Assembly: GCA_004026145.2 (NCBI GenBank) | Contig: CP034990.1 | Span: 7,201,700 to 7,265,699, forward strand | DNA length: 64,000 nt | Direction: 5' to 3' | Source: Takifugu bimaculatus | Lineage: Eukaryota; Chordata; Actinopteri; Tetraodontiformes; Tetraodontidae | Shown: positions 12,985 to 24,633 of the stretch, in pieces | Layout of the letters: every line of letters starts with the position of its first letter | Numbering within the stretch: position 1 is the stretch's first letter | The notes under the pieces: generated by a model | Databases searched by the model: none | Told to the model about the DNA's origin: nothing | The model's input: the letters and a program-made list of their open reading frames with translations, nothing else | Made by a program: the position numbers and the translations under genes

Positions 12985-13530
12985 TTCAAGAGCTGGGACA
13001 TGGAACCAGAAAATTTTCTATGTACTCGTGGAACGCCTGCGTGTCCTCCTGGAGGAGCTGGAGAAGATCATGTGATGACAGGAGTCAAACCAGTGATTCA
13101 GACAGGAAAGACCACCATCTGTTAGGGGCTTTCATCCTCCTCTATTAGCTTTGTCTTTGCATCTCATGCAGGTAACAATCTGTTCTTCCTCCTCTCTGTC
13201 TTCACACCAATGTGGTTGTAAACACTACACCTGTGTGTGTGTGTGTGCGTGTGTGTGTGTGTGTTTGTGGGGGAGAGATATATATAGAGAGAGAGGGGGA
13301 GACAGACAGACACGGATTCTCATTATTGAATGGCTCAAACAACCCCCCCTCCCTCCAGAACAAGTAAAAGAGTAGTCCTCCGGTTGTCATGGTAACCAAC
13401 AACTCAACAGGGAAGGTGAGTGATGGAGGGAAGCCAGAGATGTACTGTAGACGGGGGGGAAAATGGGGGAGGACGCCGAGACTGTTTAATGCTAGCCTTC
13501 AGTCCGATTGTGTCTGTAAACACCAACCAC

Positions 13531-13574
13531 CCACACACACACACCCACACACACACACCCACACACACACACAG
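13531..13574. repeat. (CA)n microsatellite with CCC interruptions
   Basis: CA run interrupted by CCCA at regular spacing. Confidence 0.9.
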
Positions 13575-13932
13575 TAATCACATCTGACCAGCCCGATCAA
13601 TAAAGTTTTTAAAGAGATCCACCTGATTTATTCAGGAATTAATCCTAACCCCACAGTGATGTCCTGAGAAGAGCTGGAACACATTTAATCCCAAGTTTTT
13701 CTCCAAAGTTTCTCCAAGCAAGGAGGCAACTGATTCTTTCAGGGATCTGCCACCTTTCACCTCGTCCGCACGATAACGAAGAAAAAGCCGTTTCCTCCTC
13801 GCAACACTCGAGTCTGCGAGAGGGAACATGTTGGAGCTGCAGGGTGGATTTACTGAGGGAGCACAAAGGAGACTCGTTCAGGACACATATCAATATTTCT
13901 CTTTATGTCTCGTGAAGCCAAAAGGAGCAAAG

Positions 13933-13936
<4 letters not shown>

Positions 13937-14002
<66 letters not shown>
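13937..14002. repeat. (CA)n microsatellite
   Basis: About 32 CA units without interruption, preceded by GCGCG. Confidence 0.95.
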
Positions 14003-14003
<1 letters not shown>

Positions 14004-15789
14004 CATGGGAGTGTTACCACCTGCAACCTGCTGATAATGAAGCTGTGTTTCAGCCACCTAAAGGCAGCCATCTGTGCAGCCCCCCCCCCCCCAAGCCCCG
14101 CCCCCCCCAGCCCAGGGACTCCAGTATTTAGGACGCTCCGCGTCAATAACGTGACACTTTCATTGAAATGGGACAGCGAGAGACACACTCGCGCGCGCCG
14201 CCGCAGACAACAACCAATGATGTCATCGCCGGCTCCACGTCGGAGCTGATTTATTGTTTCGGTTTCTGTCGTACAAAGTTCCCGGGCACCGTATCGTCCA
14301 ATCACAAGCCTGCATCCCTCTCACACCTCCCGCAGGTGAAATGAAAGGGAAACGATGCTACAAATCTTGATTAGGAAGTAGCAGGAAGAAGCAACACCAT
14401 CGGAGGCGAAAGTTGGCATTTTGAAAACTGAAAACAAAGGAAGCAAACAGAGGCGCAGAGTGAATTTTTGGCATCTTGAGTTGTCGGCATCTCTGAACAG
14501 CGGATCTGAGAGGCGGGGACATCGAACCAGAGCAGGAAAAGACCGGCGGCTTGCCGCCGCAAAAGAGGCGGCTATTGTCGCGGACCCAGGGTTGAAACCA
14601 TGACAACCAGCCCCAATGTTGGCCAACACTTAAAAACATAAGCACAGTATGGAGGCTGGGGCGCCGTGGCTTCAACCCCCAACACACACTCTCAAACACA
14701 CTCTCACACACACGGACTAATTGTTCCGAGTCAGAACAGCTTCACGCCGCCGACCCCCAGACGAACACCATGAAGCCATTGTTCCAACTGCCAGCTCAAT
14801 CAGGAACATGAACCGTGGCAGAGCGGGAGGTTTCCCCCCAAATAAAGGAGAAGATGCTAATGCTAGCAGGAGGACGTCCTGGACAAGCCTGGATCGGGAA
14901 CTTGAAAGGTCCCAGACACAGAGCTCATCTCTTGACTTATATCACTTCCCAAACAAGCTGGACACATGGTTTCTCCGGCTGGATGTGGCTCTCACACACT
15001 CTGACACACTCGCACACACCCCGCGCTCCTGGATCAGAAGGTGCTGACAGCAGCGGGTGCGTGGACCGAGGGAACGGCGACCTCTAAAACCTGACGCAGG
15101 GCTTCACAGTTTGAGCAGGACTGTTTCCACGCCGGCTTGTGTCTCCTCTCACCGTTAGCGCCATGCAGCTGATTAGCTGGTTATGAATAATTCAGCCACA
15201 GAGGTGACGGCGGTGGGACTTTCTACTCTCAGCACAGTTTCTTCCCACAGTTTAACTCCAGGAAGTTCTTCTGCGTGGAACTGGATTAAATTACAGAGCT
15301 AAAATTACAATTACCACCATCAGAGTCCAGAATCTTTGACCACAACACGTCAATGATGTCTGGTTCTTTAGAGGCAAAAACAACAACAACCTGGACCCCA
15401 GGATGCCTGGCGGTGCTCTAGAGAGCAGCTAAACAAACAAACAAACAAATAATCAAAGGTCAAAGTGGCATTATTGTGATGATCGTTGTCTTCGGAGCTG
15501 AACTCCCAGTCAGAAACGTGCTCCCCGTGACCTCTGACCACTGAATGTCGCAGCCTCACAGTTTGCAGCTGAGGCGCCCTCGCATGTCTGTTTGACTACA
15601 GGCAGCTGTCAGAAAGGGCAAAGAGCCCAAGACCCAGAGTCCTGGTTCTGGTACCAGTGAAGAAAGTGGGACTGGCATCACCTGCTGTTCACTGCAGAAT
15701 GGATAAAAAGTAGATCCATGAAAATGAATCACTCACAGGGTCTTAAATCAGCACCACAAACCACTTATCTGATAAACCTGACAGATGCA

Positions 15790-15871
15790 GTGTGTGTGTG
15801 TGTGTGTGTGCGTGTGTGTGTGAGTGTGTGTGCGTGTGTGTGTGTGAGTGTGTGTGCGTGTGTGTGTGTGT
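15790..15871. repeat. (GT)n microsatellite with GC and GA interruptions
   Basis: An 80-base GT run in which TGCG and TGAG interruptions recur about every 20-22 bases. Confidence 0.92.
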
Positions 15872-16160
15872 TCTGCAGAGATTGTCCATGTGTGTCAGAT
15901 GCTATAGCTCACTGGAGGCAAGACTATTCAGAAGCGCTGCATTCAGGAAGCCTCTGCCTGACAACAGGGACCACAAACGCACCATCCCATCATCACCGTC
16001 ACCGTCATGGGAACCGCATCTAGCAGAGAGCTCCGCACCCGAGCGCTCCGCGGATTCAGAGGTGCGCAGAATCGCCGCAGAAACCGCAACAATCGCATCG
16101 TGATGTCAGCGAGCGGCGTCGGCGTCCGCGCATCTCTGAGGTTGGGGGGGGGTCACTAAC

Positions 16161-16236
16161 CTGTCTGTCCTTTGCCGAGGGTCTTCTCCAGTCGGTACGG
16201 TCCCACATAGTTGGCGTCTTTGCCCGACGATGACAT
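16161..16236 (-). CDS. brsk2: BRSK2-like (SAD) kinase, first coding exon
   Basis: Reading the minus strand from the ATG at 16236, the exon encodes MSSSGKDANYVGPYRLEKTL followed by GKGQT, then one base before a GTTAGT donor at 16160-16155. YVGPYRLEKTLGKGQT is the start of the BRSK1/BRSK2 kinase domain, including the glycine-rich loop that binds ATP. The exon break inside that loop is in phase 1, giving the expected next glycine. BRSK kinases are AMPK-related, brain-enriched and set neuronal polarity and synaptic vesicle behaviour; that is family knowledge. The short N-terminus (MSSSGKD, compare MTSTGKD of human BRSK2, from memory) and the rassf7 neighbour favour BRSK2 over BRSK1. Only 25 residues are visible; the rest lies beyond the left edge. 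Which fish copy (a or b) is unresolved. Confidence 0.85.
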
Positions 16237-16545
16237 GTTGACATGAATAAGAGGGGGAAAAGATCTTATTCGTGCGGGACCCACAAATCCGCGGCGAAGT
16301 GGAGTTCGCGTCCCGTCTTCTGCTGGTCTGTCCGTGCGGGTCCACCTCGGTGCGTGTCCACAGTCACGGCTTAGACGTGGGTTCTGCTCATCATAGTGTC
16401 GGTACCGGAGGAGCGGTGCGCTGCAGCCCCGCTGGGTGTGATCTGGAGGTGGGACAGCGTCTATCTGCCGCTGCCGCTGCCGCTGCCGCCGCGTGCCGCT
16501 CCAGCGTCAGCGCACAGCTGACGCGGAAGCGCACTTCCGCTACGG
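16237..16545 (-). promoter_or_regulatory. BRSK2-like 5' UTR / CpG-rich promoter
   Basis: Directly upstream of the kinase ATG in minus-strand sense the sequence is CpG-rich and contains about five CGGCAG units (16465-16494), then turns abruptly AT-rich beyond about 16560. This fits a CpG-island promoter with a GC-rich 5' UTR. An ATG at 16244 lies eight bases upstream of the kinase ATG in another frame and in a weaker context. The transcription start is not determined. Confidence 0.55.
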
Positions 16546-17038
16546 CCTTTCAGAATAATAGCCGTTATTTTACACGAATCCAAATGGGGTTTTTTTGTTT
16601 TTGTTTTTTGTTTGTTTTTATCGGGGAAGGTGGAATCCGCAGATAACCAAGGCAAATGTACCAAGTAAAATTGTGTTTTTATCTTTTTTTCAATTTACAA
16701 GCTGCTTTGTTAATATTCCTCTAGGAATAATACATTCAGATAGCCGTTTATTTGTAACGCGGCATTTAAAATGACATTTATATTTAATTGTTACATTTAT
16801 TTCAACGATAAACGGTCTGTTTGCTCGTCGGAGGTGTTGGGTTTCACGTTATTTCTGATCCATCTTTCGAGTATATATTTTATTGTGAAGCTCTTTTCAC
16901 CGATCTTCCGCTCTCATCTCGGCTTGACGCAACCACGTTAAGGCGCATGCGCGGAATCTCTGAAGCGGGCTCAGGTGACAGTGGGAGATCAGCCACTTGT
17001 GTTTAAATTACTCGTTTTAGTAAGAAACACACACACAG

Positions 17039-17069
<31 letters not shown>

Positions 17070-17070
17070 G

Positions 17071-17105
<35 letters not shown>

Positions 17106-17202
17106 ATAATACGAATAATACACATTTTGGTTTATTTAAAACCAGCTGATCTATTTTCTGTAGAAACAAGAAGTAGTACTGAGTTTACTGTTGAAAATCT
17201 AT

Positions 17203-17342
<140 letters not shown>

Positions 17343-17459
17343 ACCAGCAGACGATGACAACCATCTCTCTGTCTTCACTCCTTCACAACAAAAGCCTTTT
17401 GACCCAGCATGCTCAGCGACAGATGGGTGCCCTCCACCCTCCCTTCTGGAACCCCCCCT

Positions 17460-17462
<3 letters not shown>

Positions 17463-17502
<40 letters not shown>
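17463..17502. repeat. (CA)n microsatellite
   Basis: About 20 CA units on the same strand, 120 bases after a long GT array. The two are therefore complementary and could pair. Confidence 0.93.
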
Positions 17503-17503
<1 letters not shown>

Positions 17504-18403
17504 CCAAATGCACCCCTTCAAATTCATGTTCGTTTGACAAAGATGGGGGAGCTTGCTCACTATACGACAGGTTTCCTTTAAATTACTTTTTGTTTTAATT
17601 AGAGAAACACTAACTGCGCCGTGCACACAGGTGCGCGCACACACACACACACGCACACACAGTCATGACCTCTGAACAAATTCATGTCACTGTGTTTGCT
17701 GTCCTTGTACACTGTGTTTGCTGTCCTTGCTGTCAGTCATTTAGACACATCAGGAGTCTTGATCCAGAGTTCCCAGTTCAGGCCCTAAAGCTCTGGATAC
17801 TGGTCCGGTTCAGAAGCTGTTCCCCTGAGGAGTTCCCTTAAACACATGCTGTTCCAGCAAGTCTGTGTTAAACACCACAGAACCAGTTCAGCACTGGTAT
17901 AACTGACCACCACCAGTGTTTCTTTAAAATAAGAAAATGATTATTGTTAATAGTTCTGACCCCATCAAAGGAGGAACAACTTGAATGAAAGTCAAAGTAA
18001 AGTAACAGAAACTGGAAGCTTCTCAGCGTGTCGGTGGACATGTTGTCACTGGAAACATGTATTCTCTTCATCTGTCCCGCGTCAGAGGAGCAGAACATCC
18101 AGTTTCACCCCGACAACATCCGATAGATTGGCTTGTTGAGATTTTAGGCAACACTAGCGCCACCTAGTCTCATTATACTGGCAGGAGGACTTTGGTCCAT
18201 CACTGGATATGAAACTGTCCGCAGTAAATTAATGTAGAAACAGCCTTTATTTAACGATCTGAAGGCGTCTCGCCCTGCGGGAGAAGAGTTGGGTTTTTTT
18301 TAGTGAAGAATACATCCAAAAATATATCTTATATAATTGCACGGTGACATTTGGGTGTATAAATAGACGCGCTCGTCCTTTCATGCGAGCCTTGTGCGCT
18401 CTG

Positions 18404-18417
18404 CTGCCACCTAGTGG
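18404..18417 (-). promoter_or_regulatory. CTCF-like motif
   Basis: On the minus strand the sequence reads CCACTAGGTGGCAG, a close match to the core CTCF consensus. It lies about 370 bases upstream of the presumed rassf7 promoter. This is a motif match only; occupancy is unknown. Confidence 0.5.
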
Positions 18418-18650
18418 CTCATGTCAGAGTTGGAGTTGCTGATGTGAGGAACTGGTGAAATAGTCAGGTCTCCAGTGCGTCCTGATCCGGCCCTCCAGGT
18501 CCACGTCTCACTTTAAAACCTCCCAGTCCTTCAGCAAGAGATGAGGTGGGAAAACAGCGGCTTCTCAAGTCTGTGTGACGGGAAAAATCCTTTTAGAAAT
18601 ATTCAACGTAGACTTTGTTTACTGCTGAAACTGAACAGGACTGACGAAGC

Positions 18651-18661
18651 ACGCGCGCGCG

Positions 18662-18708
<47 letters not shown>
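18651..18708. repeat. (CG)n(CA)n microsatellite
   Basis: A short CG run followed by about 22 CA units. Confidence 0.93.
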
Positions 18709-18709
<1 letters not shown>

Positions 18710-18775
18710 AATGCTGATATCTCTGGGGAGGGGGAGTGTGAATGCCGCTCCTCTCAGTTTATTCATATTTACTCT

Positions 18776-19075
18776 CGGTGGGCGGGGCCAGTTTCACCGT
18801 CGTGACCAGTGACATCACAAACACTCGTCACTCATCATTCTTGTGACTGTAAAAAGCTTTTTATCCTAAACTTCCAGGTTTAATTTGTGATTTTCTGTAA
18901 CTGTGCAGCGGCGATACTTGTGTTATTTTGTGGGGAAACCCGAGGGAGAGCTGATACATTAGGACAGCACGTCCAGAACAGCCGCATTCCACAGGTGACT
19001 CCTCCTCTTCCTCCTCCTCTGCTTCTCCTCCTCCAGAGAGAAGAGACCATCACTGACAGAAGCCTGAGCTGACAG
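18776..19075 (+). promoter_or_regulatory. rassf7 promoter and 5' untranslated exon
   Basis: A GC box (GGGCGGGGCC, about 18780) and a CRE-like TGACATCAC (about 18810) precede a stretch ending in a good donor, GACAG|GTGAGT, at 19075/19076. An alternative donor, CACAG|GTGACT, lies near 18995. The next acceptor with coding potential is at 20369 in front of the rassf7 ATG, so this is read as the non-coding first exon. The exact start site cannot be seen. Confidence 0.45.
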
Positions 19076-20369
19076 GTGAGTCTTCCTCTATTACATCTTC
19101 GTGCTGCCATGAGTCTGGACCAGAACACGCGTGTGGGAGGTTTTAAAAATGATCTCTTCTAAGTCAGTCAAAGGTTTCTTCGTTTTTTGGGGTGTTTTTC
19201 CCCTGTAAAATCTGGTCACACATGCTGTCAGAATGTTTTCATGTCCTCTGAAACAGCATCTACCGATCTCCATGATCTCCTGGCTGCGTTAATTACATAT
19301 ACAAAACGCAAATTTAACTTATAGAAGAAAAAAGGTTCCCACCGGATCTGCCCACCTGAGAACAGATGACCCCACACTCACACACACACACACACACACA
19401 CAACACACATACAGGAATGAAGGGTGATATTTGAAGAGTGAGACAGGAACAGAGAGTTTAAACATGAAACTGTTGATCTGACTGGAGAGTGAGTCAGAAA
19501 GTGGGCGGGGCCTGAACCTGCAGGAATGTTGCTCAACATGGCAACATTCCTGCAACATTCAGCACACACACACACACACACTCACATTCTACTCATGCTA
19601 AATACATTTACACATGTAAAAGCTGTGGGGAATATTAAAAACAAGAAAAACCAACTTCCTGATTCACTTCAACTGCACATTCAGGTCTGTTGAAATTATA
19701 ATTATTCTAATAACGGAATAAGCTTTACTCTAGTGCAACGTGGATGACGTCACACTTACCGGACATCTTTGGGCTGGATTTCTATGGTGGATAAAGCAAA
19801 ATGGCATAACTTCTTGAGTTTAACCTTTCTATGTTTACAATAAAGGGAAAATGAATGAACTAATAAGCATTTAATTGAAATAATAAAAGAAAAGGTGAAC
19901 TAAACACCATAGTTTGCCCCACATTGATTATTCGTCTGTAAATATCGATCTATCCATTTAAAGTGGAACACTTGTTTATTTTTCTGTGCTGTGAAGATCT
20001 TAGTGGGCTGAAGCTACAGCAAATGTACCGAGAGAGCAGAAAACAGGTGAATAAAGATCACCTGTGGCGGTTGAGCGGTTTCCAGAGTGGTGGCGCCGAG
20101 CTACCGGGGCTCTGGCTGAGACGGGACACGCTCAAGCCTCACTAGCTTAATATAGACAAAGCTGTGACGAGTGAGACCGAGTCATGCAACACGGTCCAAA
20201 CACCCTGAGACGTGTCCTGCCTGGCAGCCATGACACAGGTGTCCTTCCTGGCTTATCTCAGCTAAGAGCTCAACTGAGCATCAGTCTGATTGTAAATTCC
20301 TGTGGATGCTGCGTTGTGCACGTGTGAGGTTTGGACGTGTGTTTGATCCTCCCACCGTGGTTTTTACAG

Positions 20370-22005
20370 GTGACGCTGACACAAGAGTGATGGAGCTGAA
20401 GGTGTGGGTGGACGGTGTCGTCCGGGTGGTGTGTGGCCTGGCGCTGGACACTTCCTGTAAGGCCGTGGTCATCGCCCTGGCGCAGTCGCTCGGTAATCCT
20501 CATCACATGACCGTGCAATCTGTTCGTTTGTAAAATGAACACGTGTCATTGGAACGTTTGGGGGAAGGTCTCTCTCTTCATGTTGGAGACCACGGACTGA
20601 CCCGTGCCTCTGTTCTGAACCCTTCACAGGTCAGACTGGACGGTACCTCCTGGTCATGAAGTTACACGAGACTGAGAGGCAGCTGGAGGCCAATGACTGT
20701 CCCCTGCAGCTTCTGGCCCAGCTGGGCCAGCTCTCTGCACAGGTCCAGTTTACTCTGCAGAGGACTGGGCCCAGCCTCGAGCACGGTCCAAACACACGCC
20801 CCAGGGAGAGACATTGGCCCAGGTCCAGGCCTTCAGAACCACAGTCCCTACAGCAGAGGGTTCCGGGCAAGGCTTCCAGGTCCTCAGCGCATCCCAGGAG
20901 AAACCACCTAAACCGGTCCTGGTCTCCGTCTCCTCACGTCTCCTCGGAACTACGAGCGTCTCCCCTCTCGTTCCTGGACCAAACATCCTCAAAAGAGGAG
21001 GTGTTCCGGCATATTCTGCAGCAAGAGCAGAGGTTACGCGACCTGCAGGTTCTGCTTCAAAGCTTAGACAGAGAGACAGCACTGTGGGAACTGGACAGCA
21101 CCTCCGCTCCAACTCCCGGTCCAAATCCAAATCTAGTGGAACGGCTGGAGGAGCGGCTGAGGCAGAACGAGGCAGAACTCCTGCTGGGAGAACATTGGGA
21201 GGGAGAACTTGAGGCTGAGACGGACAGAGAGCGAGGTACTGTTCACACTGTTCACATGCTCCAGATTCCTGCCTTCTTCCACTGACATTTTTCTACTTGA
21301 TGAGCAGAGCTGTACCGGCATCTGGAGCAGATCCACTCATCCCTGGACGACCACGGCAGCCAGCTGCAGCTGCAACATCTGCAGCAGCTGCAGCAGCATG
21401 CCGAGTGTCTCAGGCAGGACCTGAACCTCCCGGCCCACCCACAGAGAGGTCCTGTGCAGGCCGTGGATGAAGAGGAGGTCCTGAAGCCCCTGCAGCAGGA
21501 GCTCCAGCACCGACTGTGGCAGGCACAAGAACTGGACGCCACGCTGGCCCAGACACAGGGGGCGCTACGGACCGCAGAGCAGATGGTGCAGGTACAACGC
21601 CTCCACACACACACACGTGTCAGATCTCTCCTGTGATTGGACCAGCGCTCTGCTGAAGCTGGCCAATCCTCTGGTGCGCTGAGGTTCGGTGCAGAAACCA
21701 TCGAAACAACCAGATATTCAGAATAAACCCATCACGGCTGAAGATGATGTCACAGAGAATGACAGATATGAGGAAAATAGACCCTATTGCTGACGATGAC
21801 GATATGGTGTCCTCCTCAGGACAGACAGAGGACGGTGGAGGAGCTGAATAAGGAGCTGAGGCAGTGCAAACTGCAGCAGTTCATCCAGAAAAGCGGAGGT
21901 CTACCGCCTGACCAGAACATCTCGCAGCAGACCACAAACATTTACCTCATTAACGCCGGCATCGTGGAGCAGGAGGTGCCAGGCCTCTGTAAGCCGAGAC
22001 TCTAA
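20370..22005 (+). CDS. rassf7: RASSF7, Ras-association domain family member 7
   Basis: Coding exons: ATG at 20390-20492, 20630-21235, 21308-21591, and 21820 to the stop. All have GT-AG borders and matching phases. The protein opens with MELKVWVDGVVRVVCG, the diagnostic start of the RASSF7/RASSF8 Ras-association domain (about residues 1-80). A proline/serine-rich linker and a coiled coil of roughly 200 residues follow, then VEELNKELRQCKLQQFIQ, which matches the RASSF7 C-terminal coiled-coil motif. Total about 387-392 residues, near the human 373. N-terminal RASSF proteins lack the SARAH domain, and none is seen. RASSF7 acts at centrosomes and in JNK/mitotic control (family knowledge). The last exon reads to TAA at 22003-22005; if the GTAAGC donor at 21989 is used, the stop becomes a split T|GA completed at 22075. 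RASSF8 is less likely because of the tail motif and the 11p15-type neighbourhood. Confidence 0.9.
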
Positions 22006-22201
22006 TCAGCAGATCACAGAATCACAAAAAACTAAAACAGAAACTTAACAGATGGGTTTTCTCTGTTCCTGCAGGACATCCAGGACAAGAACTACGTCAC
22101 TGAAGATCCATCCAACGTCCATCTATGTGTATATGTGTGTGCGCTTTAGAGAGAGAGAGAAAGAGAGAGCACGTGATTCAAATATATATTTTTTTAAGTA
22201 C

Positions 22202-22207
22202 AATAAA
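22202..22207 (+). terminator. rassf7 polyadenylation signal
   Basis: AATAAA about 200 bases after the stop codon, followed by a T/G-rich stretch, in the expected place for the rassf7 3' end. Confidence 0.7.
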
Positions 22208-22209
22208 AT

Positions 22210-23430
22210 CATAGGTTGATTGTGCAGCTTTGCTAAAATTTTCAGCCTCCCTTTGTAGAGTCACACTTAAAATTACTTAAGCAGGAATTTCCATTTTGTT
22301 TAACGGACTTTGTCCTGGAGTTCGGCCTGAATCCACTAGAGGGAGACAAACCGCACACGATCTCCATTCAGTTTCATTCAAAAATCACAAAGAACATAAA
22401 ATCTTAGGATGTTTAGGTTTCTCCCAGTCTTCATATTTAGCAAAAATGACACAAAACAAGAGTCACATGACATGTTTGTGTGTTTTTAGTTGTCAAAAGG
22501 TAAAATGAGATGAAGCACTGCCGCTGCTGAGCTGTAAATGAGAGAGAACCAGACTAACACCCATGACAACAATGTGCTAACCGCCTCACCTGAACCTTAG
22601 AGATATTTTTGGTTTTGGCTTGGGTGGAGTCCTGTTAGATCCACTGATCCAGTTAACCATTGGTGTGCTTTTGGGGGGGTTAAGGGTTACATCAGCTCTT
22701 TATAATTCAGGTCATTCTGTGTAATCCAATCTAAACGCCATGACTATATTCCTGCTAATACACCACCGCTTCTCCTCTGACCTCTCGGTTCTTAACTGAA
22801 CCTGAGAGCTGTCATTACGTATTAGGAGGAGTTGGTTCGGAGATCACTGAGATCATTAAAATAATCTGGAGAAATAGTAACCAAAATCCCAGTTATTCAG
22901 TTGCACTGGGAGTTGAAGTTAAACCCCGAGGATGGAGGTTCAGAACAGCCTCAGGAGTGATGCCGAGACTTCCTGGTCAGTCTGCGGTCTGAACCATTCT
23001 AACCAATCTGGAGGAGCCACCTGAGGATGAGAAGCTAACGTCAGTTAGCATGCTAACTTTGTTTCTTCTCACAGCTATTCACAGCAAACACCCTTCAGGT
23101 TCCTGTTTCATGTGATTGGCCTACAGTCAGCAAGACAGACGAACAGGAGCCCCCCCATGAGCCTGGTCCTACTCAGGGTTTCTTCCTTTTACAGAGTTGA
23201 GTTGCATCAACTTTGTGGTACCGTGATTGACTAATAGTGTTTTACCTTTATTTTTCCTCTTTGAGTGAAACTGCGTATCAATAAAGAGCCAATAAACTCA
23301 TAGGAAATCCATCTAAAACCTTTACTTCACCCTCAGTGAATGAGCGCGTGAATTTCTCTGTGGGATTGATTTAGATGCGTTGCAATCTCCCGTCACGTTG
23401 TTTGTCCTGCCAATATGTTTAGCCTCTCGT
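22210..23430. other. Intergenic, rassf7 to PDE6 gamma
   Basis: No gene is recognised. The stretch is moderately AT-rich with no long microsatellite. A weak CTCF-like CCACTAGAGGGAG lies at 22333-22345. An AATAAA at about 23280 has no gene assigned. Confidence 0.5.
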
Positions 23431-23440
23431 CATATATCAG

Positions 23441-24014
23441 TAATCCTGGTCTAATCCGCACTGTAGCATAACACAGCAACATAGTTTCCATAGATTTACT
23501 TTAGACAGACTGCAAAAGCCTAATCTCAGATTTCTCTCTGGATTATGATGGGAAGTTGGTTTATCATTGGTGAGGTGGCCAGTCATATTTTAGGACTTTA
23601 AGCCCCACTTTCCCCCATAGTTTAAGTTTACACTCCCAAGAAATTAAAAACATCAGAATGCTGTCTGCTGTTGTGTCTCTGACCGCCCAAATTTGCATCT
23701 TTTCCTTCAATTTCCCACGTTGTAACTAAACGTGAGGACGATTCTGTTCCCACTTTGGGTCTGCTGGACCAGCGGGGTGAGCAGGGGTTCCAACAGACAC
23801 ATTGTGTCCTCCCGCAACAGCTTATCTCTGAAAATACTCATAACTCCATTAGCAGCTTTGAGCCTGAGCTCCACAGGTATATAAACCCACAGGCTGAGCC
23901 CCAACACTGACAGAGAGCCTGCAAAAAGAAAGAGAACCTTCTCTTTGTTTTGCAACACCTCTCCAGCTCCTCTCTCCAGCTCGTCGACACAAACTGGCAC
24001 CACCTCCAGCACAG
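23441..24014 (+). promoter_or_regulatory. PDE6 gamma photoreceptor-type promoter and 5' UTR exon
   Basis: A TATA box (TATATAAA) at 23878-23885 is preceded within 440 bases by three TAATCC-type homeodomain sites: 23441-23446 (plus), 23452-23457 (plus) and 23540-23545 (minus). TAATCC is the binding core of CRX/OTX, the regulators of photoreceptor genes. The 5' UTR exon appears to end at CACAG|GTGAG (24014/24015), and the next exon starts after TTCTGCAG at 24163. The functional role is inferred from motif, spacing and the downstream gene. Confidence 0.55.
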
Positions 24015-24181
24015 GTGAGACCGAGGGGGGGGTTTACGAGCCCTAATACCGTTGTAATTCCAGCAGGAGACATTTGAAGCTGGAATAATCGGGGAATATT
24101 ATTTCGTGTTCGGGATTAAAGGCCGAGAGGGGAGACCTTTGTGTGAGTGCGCTTATTCTGCAGCTTCCTGTCGCAACAGAA

Positions 24182-24633
24182 ATGAACGCAGCAGTCGAAG
24201 GAGCCGACGGAGCCAAAGCTGCTCCACCCAAATTCAAACAGAAGGAGAGCCGGCAGTTCAAGAGCAAAGCTCCTAAAGCTGGACAGAAGGGGTGAGTGTG
24301 AGAAAAGAGAGAAAACTGAGAGAGAGAGAGAGAGAGGAGAGAGAGAGGAGTGTTGGAAGACAACTAAAATAAAAGAGAAGTAATCCAGTTGTAACCAAAC
24401 CCAGAACGAGGCTCTGACCTGAGTTTCTCCTTCTGTCTGCAGCTTCGACGACGTCCCAGGGATGGACGGACTGGGAGGTAACAGTCGATCGCGTCAATGA
24501 CTGATGGCTGGCGTGAGTCCGTGAGCATGTGTTGACCTGCTGTCCCTCTCCTGCAGACGCCGCCGTCATCTGCCCCTGGGAGGCCTTCGGGGACATGGAG
24601 CTGAGCGACCTGGCTCAGTTCGGCATCGTGTAG
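24182..24633 (+). CDS. pde6h: Phosphodiesterase 6 gamma subunit (cone-type PDE6H-like)
   Basis: Three coding exons (24182-24291, 24443-24477, 24557-24633) encode 73 residues. PPKFKQKESRQFKSKAPK is the polycationic region that binds the catalytic PDE6 subunits and transducin. VPGMDGLG and VICPWEAF lead to the inhibitory C-terminus LAQFGIV, which plugs the catalytic pocket. The phase pattern and the small middle exon fit the family. PDE6 gamma inhibits cGMP hydrolysis in photoreceptor outer segments until transducin displaces it. At 73 residues it is shorter than the usual 83-87. The N-terminal TPRKG segment with its phosphorylatable threonine is missing, and single residues are lost around GFDD and GLG-D. 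AQFG instead of AQYG favours the cone form, but the exact fish paralogue is not certain. Confidence 0.88.

Larger units (their letters stand above)
1170..16160 (-). other. Presumed intron 1 of the BRSK2-like gene; no coding exon recognised
   Basis: This 15-kb stretch lies downstream, in minus-strand sense, of the BRSK-type exon 1. I looked for the following kinase exon (the LVKLGVH... region) and did not find it, so intron 1 probably runs past the left edge. The stretch holds many CA/GT microsatellites, a GGA-rich polypurine tract, a few minisatellites, two G/C homopolymer patches and one dispersed repeat copy. Open frames up to about 180 codons occur but are low-complexity or lack family resemblance and consistent splice sites. 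About 3600-4250 and 12300-12800 are repeat-poor and could hold intronic regulatory sequence, but I see no specific motif. Confidence 0.5.
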
